Shown: piece by piece, positions 35,603 through 47,400 of the stretch
Numbering within the stretch: position 1 is the stretch's first letter
Layout: each line of letters opens with the position of its first letter
NCBI GenBank assembly: GCA_039720395.1
Contig: CM077833.1
Span: forward strand, 17,297,133-17,361,132
Reading direction: 5' to 3'
Origin: Liquidambar formosana
Lineage: Eukaryota; Streptophyta; Magnoliopsida; Saxifragales; Altingiaceae
Length of the DNA stretch: 64,000 nt
Notes under the pieces: model-generated
Databases searched by the model: none
Told to the model about the DNA's origin: nothing
What the model saw: the letters and a program-made list of their open reading frames with translations, nothing else
Translations under genes and position numbers: made by a program

Positions 35603-38600
35603 AAAAAAAAACAACCAACCAATACACACACACACACAAGGGCAGGAGTGGGGTGTTGTAATAAAAACAAGAAAAATATGCATATATATTTGGGAGTCGG
35701 TTCAGAAGTAAACTGATTGTCCAACTGAGAATCAACCAAATATGTTGGTTCTCTCTTTTTTTGGAACCAGGATAGACCGAATCAATTACAAAGATGAACC
35801 AAACCAACCCATTGAGATCGGTTTGGTTTGGTTTGGTTCTCAGGTTAACCCGTCCAAACTCACACTCCTAAGCAGTAGCATATGGACTGCCTCAACTTGC
35901 TGAGAAAAACTATCTGTAGGAATTAAAATAAACCTCCATCCCCATGAGTTGTTATATGGTTGCAACAGAACCTAACTTGCACAACATATAAAAAGGAATG
36001 TTGATACCTACCATGATTACAATATCCGAAGGTTTGGAATTAGAAAATGATTCTTCTTCTGATCAATTATAATTTCACGGAATTATCAATTTTGTCATTT
36101 CAAAGTGTAGCACAATTTCAAATCACTAGGTTGAACAATAAAACAGCATGAAGATGTCATGATGGGAAACTGTCGAGATAACGGTAAAATTATGTAACCA
36201 GCTTTTACAACATTTCGACTTAGTAATGACATATCAGATAACTATACTAACAGTACCCAACTGAGGGATTCATTAAAAAAATTTATCCAGCCCACTCCTC
36301 AACACTTTGGACACCTCCTCTAAGAGATTTCTCAAGCATGAACTTCAGTTGCACCACCAAATGCACCCAGCCCCAAAGCTTATTGCATTTCAGATTTTAT
36401 TGACTTCCTCACTTAATTTAGCTTTCAGCTTTGTAATATAGCACAATGTAAATCGCTTTTAGCTCAACAAGTCCACCTCTATTGCCTAATAGATTAGCAC
36501 ACGAAAAAGAAGAAAGTATTGAAACCTAGATATGGCTGTCACATTCAGCCTATATTTCATTGTTGACAGCTTAGATCAGAAACACTAGTCAGGCCCACAC
36601 ATGCAAGCCTCTTTTCCATGACTTCACTAAAATTTTCCAGACCAAATTAGAACCAGTGCACTCGAAAGCCTGTTTATGTTATTACACAAGATGACAGAAG
36701 GAACCCCCAGCTAAACCATAGTCCTCATATTATAATAGCTAAGTAACACTAAGTCTTTTTCCAAATAAATTCAAAAGCATGTTTAGTTATACCTTTGCAA
36801 AAGTATACTGTGCAAGGACCTTCTCTTCGAGACCAGAGAAAGACATTACTAGATCTTGTAAATCACTGTCCTCTTCATCTTTTTCCCTGTGATAGTGAAC
36901 ACACCATAGCATAGTCCATAATAGCATTCAATGGGTAAAACCTAATAATTTAGTTGAGTTTTCAAGCATAAAAAGTACTGATGATACACCCTATTTGTAA
37001 GTTCCAGGATGCCGAAAGTGTGAAACATAGTAAAACTTAAGTACTTGTAGATCAGCCCAGCAAATATACTGTGTAACCCTGTGTGTGTAAGTTGTATAAC
37101 ACTGTAATACAGATTGATAAAATGATTTCATATATGCATACCACAATAGTGAGGTAACAACAAATTCTAGGGAAACTATGAGACTTCAACTCATGACTCT
37201 TCAAATTAGAGAAAACTTCATATTTAGTTATTGAATTTAGAATATACGTCAGACAACAAAATCAAGGTGAGGATAAATCCTGTTAACAACCAACCGGACT
37301 TCTGAGTTTGGTTCTGAACCCAAATTTGCACCAGAAGTCCCTCATCTACTTTTTTTTTCTCTTTTTTTTTGTTTGGGGGGGGGGGGGGGGTTTTAATCAC
37401 TGATCTTCTTAAAATTGGGTTACCAGTTAGCCTTGGCTTAAGCCAGGCGAAAGCTGATTGCCATAGTTTGGGTTAAACCTGTAGCTTAACTGTTTCACAT
37501 ATTGTGTTGCAAACATGAGGTCTCACCTTTGATTCGGCTTACTAATACAGGAAAGGAATGGTTGTCAGCATCCCTTCATGAAAAGTTTAAATGACAAAGG
37601 AGGGCCAAAGATCTAACTACATACCTAGAATGCAGCCAGATAAGTTTGTACTTGTTGTACAACTCATAAGAAAGTTCATCTTTGCAATATCCGATATTAC
37701 TCAAGACTATCAACAACCGTTGATGTGGATCAACAACACTTCCTGGGAGAATATCAGACAATTCTTCTTGTGGTTCATGAGAATATCCATTTTGTAAAAG
37801 TGGACTTTCTTTGCTTGATTTGGTCTGGGCAAGCTCACCTCCAATATGCTCCAAATGTCCTGATTAATAAGCCAAAAATTAAAGTACAGTAACCTAGCAC
37901 TGAAGGATATATGCTTAAACATACAAGCAAACATAAAATTGAAACCGTGACACATCCATCATACCAGCAAAATCCAAGAAACAATTCAAAAATGCAAGTC
38001 TAACAGATTCTTGAGTTTCTTGAAGTTGCACAAAAATATCTTCGGACCTTGTAGCCTCACTCCTTAATGATTGAATCATCCTGGAAAGAACAAATAATGT
38101 CACACAAAATAAAAAGAAAAGAATTTTACCCAAAAATAGTAGAATAATGTTCTCATTACATAAACAAATCTAGAAGGCACAAACTTTAAAAGCTTTGCCC
38201 CTAAAAAACAAGTTAAACGGGGAAAATAATCCTTCCGTAGGAAAAGACACCAAAATCTGCTCCCATTAAATAATGTCATTTAGATAAAGACCAGGTATCA
38301 GAAAAAAACACATGCAATTGACACTTAATTTACTTCATCAAAAAAAAAAAAAAAAAAACTCAGGTTCACAGTTCACATGCAATTGACACTTAATTCAGGT
38401 TAGTAGTTAATTTGGTTTAGCTTGAATTGTTCCATTTTTTCCAGAAACAATGCAGCTATGTTGTATATTATTTCTCAAGTTGATGTTTCAAGTTTTTTCA
38501 CCCTTTTTTTTTTAAGTAAAAATTTTATTGCTAAAGAAAGGAAGAACCAACAAGTACTCAGGAAGTATAGAAGCAAAAATAAGGGAGGATCAATGCGTCC

Positions 38601-41151
38601 TCACAATTTCAAATGATCCAACGAGTGTCAAAAGACATCCTATATTATGTATTCCCTGAGTTCCCCAAGGCAAAAAGAAAAGAAAATAAATCTATCCCTA
38701 ATCTGTTCCAAAGTAAGCTCTATACCATCAAATGTTCTCCTATACCTCTCCAGGCATAAAATCCTCCACAGAGCATGAGGGAAAATTTTCCAAAAGTAAA
38801 GAGAACGCTTTTGTGCCACTCCTGCACCTCAATGCCTCCACTACACTAAAGACCGAGCAAAGAAACACCCAATGAGTACTGAAAACTCTAAAACAAATAG
38901 CCCACAGTTCCCGCACACAAAAATGATGTATAAAGTGGTGATCATCCGACTGTGCTTGTGACTTGCACATCACACACATCATTTAGTCAAACCATATACC
39001 TTCTCTAAAGCTGACACTGCGTAAGACACTTGCCCCACATAGCCATCCACAGAAAAAAGGAAACTTTAGAGGGATTTGATCCTTGCTACACCATTGTAGC
39101 CAGAAAAATACATCTCTGATGGCTGTACATCTATTGAAATAAGATTTCATTAGAAACAACTTGTTAGCACTACCCCTCCACACCAAACAATCCTCCCTGT
39201 CCCTGCATATATTGAACAACACCATTGACCAGAGCATTCCTAGGAATCGCCTTGAGGCAAGGCGGGCCAAAAACACCCTGAGGCTTAAAGAAATAGGTGG
39301 GACCCCTTTTGGGCATACACCCTTTGCTTGGTGCACACATCCTGTGCATGTGGGGCATGGCTTTTGGCGTCCGATGGTTTGAGGTATATGCCTCACGGGA
39401 CCAAATTGCAACTTTTAAGAGGTTCAACTCTTTTCATTAGGTAAAGTTATCACGGTCAGTTTAAAAGTTGACTACTTGAGTAAAACCCTAAGTTAACCCA
39501 AAGTCAAAGAGAGAGAGGAGAAGACGATAGAAAAGGAAGAGACAGCATCACAACCAGCTGATAACTGCAATTGTGACTACCTGAGGAGTAGAATACCGAC
39601 CAGAGTTGGTAACAAAAACTATTCACAGTGTTCACTTCCAAGAACGCAACTTATTTGAATTCGGGTTATATGAGTATCTTAGATTTTGGTTAGTTGAACC
39701 ATTAAAGACAACAATAAGTTTGTTAACCCCAAGGGGTAGCTTAGTTGGCAAGGGACACGCCTCAGGAAGCAGAGGTCCTAAGTTCGACTCTTGCTAAAGC
39801 CCTTGGGTCCACCCACACAAGGTTTCATGGTTCTCATGAGCCTTGGACTTACATGGTCCATATAGCTTGTAGGGTCTTATATGGGCCCGGGTGTGCCCAT
39901 GGGGCTTCCTTATTATCAAAAAACATTAAGTTTGTAGTGCTACAAATATAGGAAATACTTTTATATTATGCTTTTAATTTTATCAACTATGTTTGTAGGG
40001 CCTAGATTATTTTTTAAATGTATAAAATATTTATTTTAAAGATAAATTTACTTGATATGTAATTATGTATTTTTTCACTATTTGTACATATTTTGAATTT
40101 AAAATTTAAAATTTTGAAACGCTTACGCCCCACACGTCAGGGCTTACGCCTCTTCTCATGGGAGGAAAAACACCCCGCCTTATGCCTTCCCCTCTTAAAA
40201 CATTGAGCAACACTTCGATAATGCACACTTATTCTAAAATCTCTTGGTAAGCATCCCACCCATCATCTTCCAACTATTCATGCCATTTTAACCATATTTT
40301 TATTTTCCTCATGACATGTCCAAGAAATGGACACAGTGTTGTATACATAGCAGCAATACTTTTTCACTGCCTAGCCAAGACATGAGCAATAAAATGACTT
40401 GGGACAGGCTAGTAACCAAATGAACTTTAATGCATTTTGTTTTTTCCTACTAAATTTTTGTAGAATCTGATCAATACACATTTTATCACTCAATAATCAA
40501 TGGATGCCATTTCATATGTCTACTAGTGGGGTGCATATACATATATTGCAGATTTTATGTTATAGGTGTACACTAGTTAAGTGCCTGTGTATGCACCCTT
40601 AGTTATGTTGAAAAAAATACTACATCCCACATTGTCTAATTATTGAGTTTGATATGACTTGATACTTCTGTTTGGGCCCTCCACCAAATGGCTTAAGATT
40701 TTGGGGTTAAGTGATGTTCTAACATGGTATCAAAGCACATTGTCATTGTTATCGTTCTAGGGTCCGTTTCATTCGTGGGCACATTTTTGTTGTCCACGTG
40801 AGAGGCCCATTTATGTTTTGTTAGACCTGCACCTGAGGGGGAGTGTTAGAAAGTCCCACATCTCAAATCGTCTAAATATTGACCTTGATATGGATTTATA
40901 TATCTCTTTGGGCCCTCCACCTAATAGCTTAAGTTTTTGGGGTTAAGTGGCGTCTTAGAAATTATGTTCATGAGAATTGCAAGAGTGTTATGACCCCCCC
41001 CCCCCCAAAAAAAAAGTCAGATTGGGAAGAAACCTCCATTCAAACCATTTAATTTCTCTCTCATGGCATTGTTTCGTATTACATCGATGCCATTTAATTT
41101 TAATATGTAATTATGGGTCTACTAAGCACTCTAGGACTATATATATATATC

Positions 41152-41188
<37 letters not shown>

Positions 41189-41371
41189 AAATGATGTAAA
41201 TACCTAGTCGTATCCCAACAATTAATATTAAACAAAATGATCACTCTGCCAATTCAATAAAGAAACCCTTCTATTAAGACATAATATCTCATTCCATATC
41301 CCATTCAGTCTATCTAAATGCTTTCCAGAGTTAGATCTAAATTCTTTTTATACTTCCTCACCCAAACAGAG

Positions 41372-41411
<40 letters not shown>

Positions 41412-44400
41412 TTAACATAGGGTGACTTTACAAGTGAATACAGTTCTCTCTTTTAGTTTAACAGCATCTTACCATATGGACAAGGTAAAGAGTAAAGACT
41501 TTATGGTTGAATATATATATAGTGAGTGTGTGCGTGTGCGTGTGAGAGAGAGAGAGTCTATGATGGGACATTGTTTTGCCATTTATTAGGCCAGTTCACA
41601 TATTATACCATCCATATTCCATGTTTTGAATTCATCTTGCATTGCCAATTATCAAGAATCCTTCAAGGTCCCTTGTATGGTAATGAAATAAATTATTTTT
41701 TTCCTCTTGGAATCCACTACAAAAAAGATCAATGGGGCAAAATATCCAGTCATCAATGACGGAATAGCATCCTCTGTAGAATTCTTCATTTAAAAAATAA
41801 AATAATTATACGGTGAACAAATGGGTTCAAGGTAAAATAAATTTAGGAACCTGCAAAATGTGGATTGGAAAAATTTTAGAAGTTAATAACACTTTTCATT
41901 TCTCATTTGAGTTGTCATGGTCTAAGCAACTGCAGTTTTTGCACACAATCAAGCTCATTAACTTAAGCTCGCCCAATTGTCACTCAAAATAAGTATGCAC
42001 ATTTCTATGTAATAGTAAGCTCTAAGGCGATTTGGAGGTAAAAAAGAAGCTAAGGCGATTTGGAGAATGGTCCCTCATGCCATTTTTTGGTGCATATGGA
42101 GAGAGAAATCTTAGAACTTTTGAAGGAATTGAGAAGTCAATCATTGATCTTAAGTCCTTGATAATGAACCTCTTTCTATGGCATTCTAATTATTACAATA
42201 TTTGTAATCGTTCTTTTGTACTCTTTGTAGATGCCTTCAAGCTTTAGAGGGGTCTTTCCTTAGTGCTTGTACATGTCTCATGTACTTGGGCTAAGCCTTT
42301 TGTTATTAATATACTTTTATTTCATAAAAAAAATAAATAAATAAATAAAAAGTAAGCTCTAAAAACTTACAAATTGATCTGATCCATTGCTGAGCCCATT
42401 ATTGAACGAAAAGCTAGAGGCAAGAAAGAGATTGTGTATGGAGATTTGTTCCTTTCAAGAATTGAGACCGGAACCCATGATTCATCTTTCGATATCTCTT
42501 CTGTTGATGCACGCATCCAGGAGCAAAGCCTTAATATGTATATTTTTGTGATCTCTGAATGAAGTAACCGCAGTGCAGTAACTGTTGCACACAGAAACAG
42601 AAGACTCATGAAAATTTTAACAAACAAACTACAGCTTGCCCAAAAAAGAAAAAAAAAAGATACCAGCAATAGAAGGAGCCGATTCTTTTGCTTCAAAAGC
42701 TTTGCATGCTTTAAATATTTCCTTTATGGCATTGCTCATATAGGGGCAAAGAATATTTGATTCTTCGAAATCATGAAATGTGTTCTGGACCTGCACCAGG
42801 AACAGTAAAAGTCACTGTCAAGCAAACACATGCTCCCATGCAAGGTTTTGTCATCTCAACCAGTCCAATTGGCACTCATACTAACATTAAAATCAAAGTT
42901 AAACTCGAGGTGCAGCCAGATACAATCTGTAATGTTCCACACTCACTCACTTTCTTACACACACAAGCACATACATCTCTTTTTTTTATGAAGCACAGGA
43001 ACATACATCTCGCAAAAGCAACAGTAGGTGGGCATAGCCAACAAAGACAACTTGGCATTTTATACCAGCAATATATTATTCCCATTTCCCGCCAAACATC
43101 TATGGCAATCTCAGTAGAGTTCATTGTCAACTTAGTAATCATCCCAATAACCCAAACAATAAAAAGAACTTAATCTACCAAAATTAATATCCAGAGTAAA
43201 GGAAATAAAACGGTTCAGCCATAAACTTTTGCGATCAAGTAATGCAAGTGAGAATATATACCTTGACTTCATAAGCAGATATAGTACCGCGGATCATCCC
43301 AGAAACTTCATCAAGAGAATGAGTTGAATACTTTCCATCTCCAACTTTTTCCTCGGTTTTATTTGCAGAAGTGCTGACATTTGATTCAGCTGAAACTTGG
43401 GAAGACTGAAACAGAAGAAGATTCAAAGTCAAAATGAAAGTGACGGTCAATGTAGATTAAAGATATAAATGCATTTAAGTTTAAATATGACAGTACGATA
43501 AAATTAGATTTAAATGAAATCCAAAGCAAGAAATTATATATTACTTTTGTTCCATAATAACCTGAAACCAAGGTTGGCACTACATCAATCAAGTTTGAAA
43601 ATTAACAGGGAACAGGCTCAATTTGTATCACATCCAAAATAGGTTTTTAAATTCAACTAGCTCCAGCAAGGAACACATTCTAAATGGAGCATGGTGCAAA
43701 TGAAAATCAAATAAAAGTGAGCACCAATACCGTAATAACAACTCAAGTTCATGGAAGAAAAAGATTTTAAGTTCTGTGGACTGTTAAAAATTCCGATGAC
43801 TTCCTCAATTTTGAAAATTTGTTTCACTTGCTTCCTACGATAATGACATTGAAGGTATTGAGGATTTTACTCCATCTTTTGTGGCTGTCACCCACTTCTC
43901 ATGAAACACAATGGCAAAGCAGTTGTGGTTGTCATTGAATACTAGCAATGACAAACAATATCATAGTATCTATGAAGCTCACCCACTATAAAGCTTGGTC
44001 TATTTGACTATTTTCCAAAGGTTACATCACGGTCATAATGAAATGGATAGAGACAGTAAAAAGTTCAAACTATCATCGACCATTGTCCAATGGATAATCG
44101 ACTCATAGAATATTTTTCTTAAAAGGGTCTACTAAGGAAGACAAAGAAGAACAAGAAGAAATATTCTTACGGAGTAAAATATGAGGCAAAGTTATTTAGA
44201 CAGCCAGGTCCTCAGTACTCCCTGCTGCCACTTTTATGTTGTGAGTTAGAGTAGCAATGTTCTAAACTAGAAGTAGAAACAAAGAAAATATATCGTAGGA
44301 TGATGAAAGTTAGAAGCAACACTGATTAAAAAGGAAAGTTTGGGAAACTTAAAGTGGGGTTTTTTATTTGTTTTGAAGAGAATTGGAGACTACTCAAAGC

Positions 44401-47400
44401 ATTATAAAATGGTGGAAATAAATTCTTTGATTATGTTTTCAAAGTGCCCCAATTAGAGAGTTTAGATTAAGGATATTGCATAATGGCAGGGATTTAAATT
44501 TTACCGTTCAGGTGCCTTATTTGTCGTAATCACTTGCTCTTCTTTTAATTTTCAGTTTCTTTGTTGTGGGCTGCCGGGCTCCCCCCACACCCCACCCCCT
44601 TTCTGCTTTTGGTTTTAGTAGAATTTTATACTTAATAATTAAAAATATAAATTCATACATGTGTGTTTGTATATATCCAGCTTACTAATATATACATGTA
44701 TATATGTTACATGTATAATTGTACCACCATTATCAATTCTTGTTTATTCTCCTTTCCCTTGAATATGAAAGAGGTATGAATGATGTTGATTCAAAGAATT
44801 TCAGTCAATAAATACAAAAATACTGAATTTAATAAAAACAGAAGCCATTTATGAGGGTTCTTTTGGAGAATGATATTTTTTCAAGGTTAATCTCTTTTGA
44901 ATTTATTTGGTTTATACAAGTAGCACATGTATGATATACCTATAGTTAATAGTATGATTCATTAATTGATCTTTTTTAAAACGAGTTCTGATCAATGTTT
45001 TAAACTTCAAGTACAATCTGTGCATGCCCATTCAACTAACATAGTAGTGTCAAAATATGGATGAATGGGTGTGTGGGTATGTGGGTAAGCAATGTACACC
45101 TATTCATCTTATCATCAAAATGGAATCATGTTTGACTTGCTACAGTCACACGGAACAATGGACACCGCTACCTAGTAAGATGAACTTGCTCTCCAAAATC
45201 TTCGGTGGTAACAGTGCTGACACTCAAGAATTAATCTCCACACCATTAGACAGACTGACATCAAATTCAGGCAGTTGAAACAGAAAATGAAAGAACAAGA
45301 AGAACTACATTCACTTACTATGTTTCTTTCTTCTTAGAATTATCAATGACAAACCAACATCTCTATATGCAATTGCAATTCCACAAAATTACCCTCCATC
45401 TCAATTCAGAAGTTTTATTTCTTCTTTTATGAGGATCGAACTTTGACCTTGTTATAGAAGTATAAACCATGCTCCTGACATCAGTTGATTACTTGTGTTA
45501 TCAACCAACGCTACACTATAATCTGCGTGAAGGATGGTTAGGATGATTCTAGCTAACCATGAACTACAGTAATGAGTAATGACTCAATTCTACAGGGAAA
45601 AAGATAGCATCATATTTTACTCATCACAAAAATAATAAATAATAAAAAAAGATAACATCGTATTTTCATCCCATATCAATGATAAGAAACAGCATTTCCA
45701 ATTGTAACATGCTTTGGCATTGAGTACAAAATTAAATGGTGCAAGTGTGTGACAAAACAAGGCAAGGTGGCCAACATAATAAACACCAAGTCACCAAATG
45801 AGATAAAACACATGTGCCCTAATTCCAATCTATCTCAAGAGGATGCCTTCTATTGGAAAAAATCATTACATCCCAGTTTATCGATCACATGTTTTAGATG
45901 AAAGAAAATATTCAAAATACCTTTGCAAATTTTCCACTGAATACGGAAAGTGCTACTTTCCAGAAGGCTGGTATGTGATGGATAAGTACAGCAGTTAGCC
46001 TGCGGATGTACCTTCCTTTAAGAGCATCAACTTCTTCACCAGTCAAGTCTACCGGCTGTGAATCTACCAGTTGATGGGTGTAACCAAGAGCGAGAGAATA
46101 GTCAACGTCTGACTGATAGCAATACATGAGAATAATGGTTAAATGCATTCACAAGTACTAACCCATTGGTTAACTTAAAATGGATCTTTTTAAATAGTTA
46201 CACTTACAGATTGATTCGACTCCTGTTGAATTTGCCTCCACTTTGCATCAGATAGAGCCCTTTCACGAATCTCGTTATGCAAAGTTTCCATCCTGGTTTC
46301 ATGATCTAAGGTACATTTTTCCAGCAAACCTCGAATTCTGTGATTCTGCCAAAAGAGATAACCCTAAACAACTCAGCAAGTTGAACTTCCAATTGTGATA
46401 CTGGGTTATTTATACGAAAAAGTGGTTGAAGTTATTTGAAGAACATTTGTTTTTCTAAACAGGCAAGCATAAATGTAGAGTAAACAGAGTTAGAAGGTAG
46501 CCAGTGTCTTGCTTCAAGATCAGAAAGAGACTTGAACCAAAATCTGTGGCATGACTGTATGACCCTCATCAGTCCTGCCAGCCAAGCTGCTGGCATCTTC
46601 AACCTTAAGAAACATGTTATGTAGAATATAAAATATAAAATTAAAAAAAATAAAACACCTAATGTATGGGCTAATTAATGATTTCTCAAAGGAATTCAAT
46701 ATCATGGCATAGTGAAGTTTCAGGACCTGTATATTTAAATAATGCCATACAGGATCTGACTCAGGCTCCAGCTCCAGCAACAGCCTAACAGTGTTTTCAA
46801 GCTGCCCGAAGCATAAAAAGTTACTCAGTATCCACAGAAATAAAAGTCCCAACAAGAAGCTTGAATAATTTCCTAAATCGTAAAGTAATACAGGCATGGT
46901 ACTGGACATGAAGCATAAAAACAGCAGATTAACCAGTTACTATGGCACTGCAGTCAAGGCCAGCCTTATGTAACCTCTTAGGCAACACCTCCTCCACCCA
47001 AACCACAAATAGCCAGGCGATAAAAAAAGTAGCACCCCCAAGCAACAAACTGATCAGCACTTGGGAGATTGTGTAGGCCAAATAATAACATGAACAGATG
47101 ATTTTATACCATCTGATTTATGGAAACCATTGTTTACCACAATACTACCACACTAGATCGCAACAACTTGAACCATTAAATGTAAGAGAGTAAGTGTAAC
47201 ATCCTAAATTCTTCTAATCATTGCCACTTCGAATTCGTGACACCTACTAATTATTAGTAAAAGTATCACTCAACTAGTGCATTCATATTCTGTTTCTCTT
47301 TTGTATTGTTTTTTCCTCGTAATGGTATGAGTACTAAATGTAATGAAACCACTTGAAAACATAGTTTTAAATAGCAGTAAATATCACCACAACGGTAACA

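Larger units (their letters stand above)
32511..36792 (-). other. SEC5 intron 16
   Basis: 4282 bp, one of the two largest introns. It contains a LINE 3' end (32877-33180), a C18-A16 junction (33485-33518), two TRIMs (34310-34652 and 34862-35186), a partial TRIM LTR (34756-34860), a C18 run (34654-34671) and a C21-A19 junction (35572-35611). Confidence 0.9.
38505..40400 (-). mobile_element. L1 LINE 3' part, interrupted
   Basis: Minus-strand translations show the L1 reverse-transcriptase C-terminal region (zf-RVT): EDCLVWRGSANKLFLMKSYF, then IPLKFPFFCGWLCG, then VCMC-like MMCVMCKSQAQSDDHHFIHH and ELWAICFRVFSTHWVF. Stops and frame changes are present. The A-rich 3' end is at about 38505-38530. 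A second insertion at 39223-40201 splits it, and the LINE probably continues upstream to about 40400; that upper limit is uncertain. Confidence 0.7.
38081..42370 (-). other. SEC5 intron 13
   Basis: 4290 bp, the largest intron. It contains a nested stack: a LINE with a second insertion holding a SINE (38505-40400), then a TRIM, microsatellites, and an L1 end (42026-42350) next to the 5' splice site. A 22-bp direct repeat, CACATGCAATTGACACTTAATT, lies at 38309-38330 and 38374-38395. Confidence 0.9.

Noticed and set aside
35265..35807. 180-codon minus-strand frame
   Set aside because: It runs through the C21-A19 homopolymer, giving poly-F and poly-G, and lies within SEC5 intron 16. There is no family resemblance.
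39724..39926. Functional tRNA gene
   Set aside because: Box A and box B are present, but the acceptor and anticodon arms do not pair, and the sequence continues into a SINE body with an A-rich tail and target duplication.
42757..43173. 138-codon plus-strand frame
   Set aside because: Antisense to SEC5 exon 12 and intron 11; no family resemblance and no splice or promoter support.
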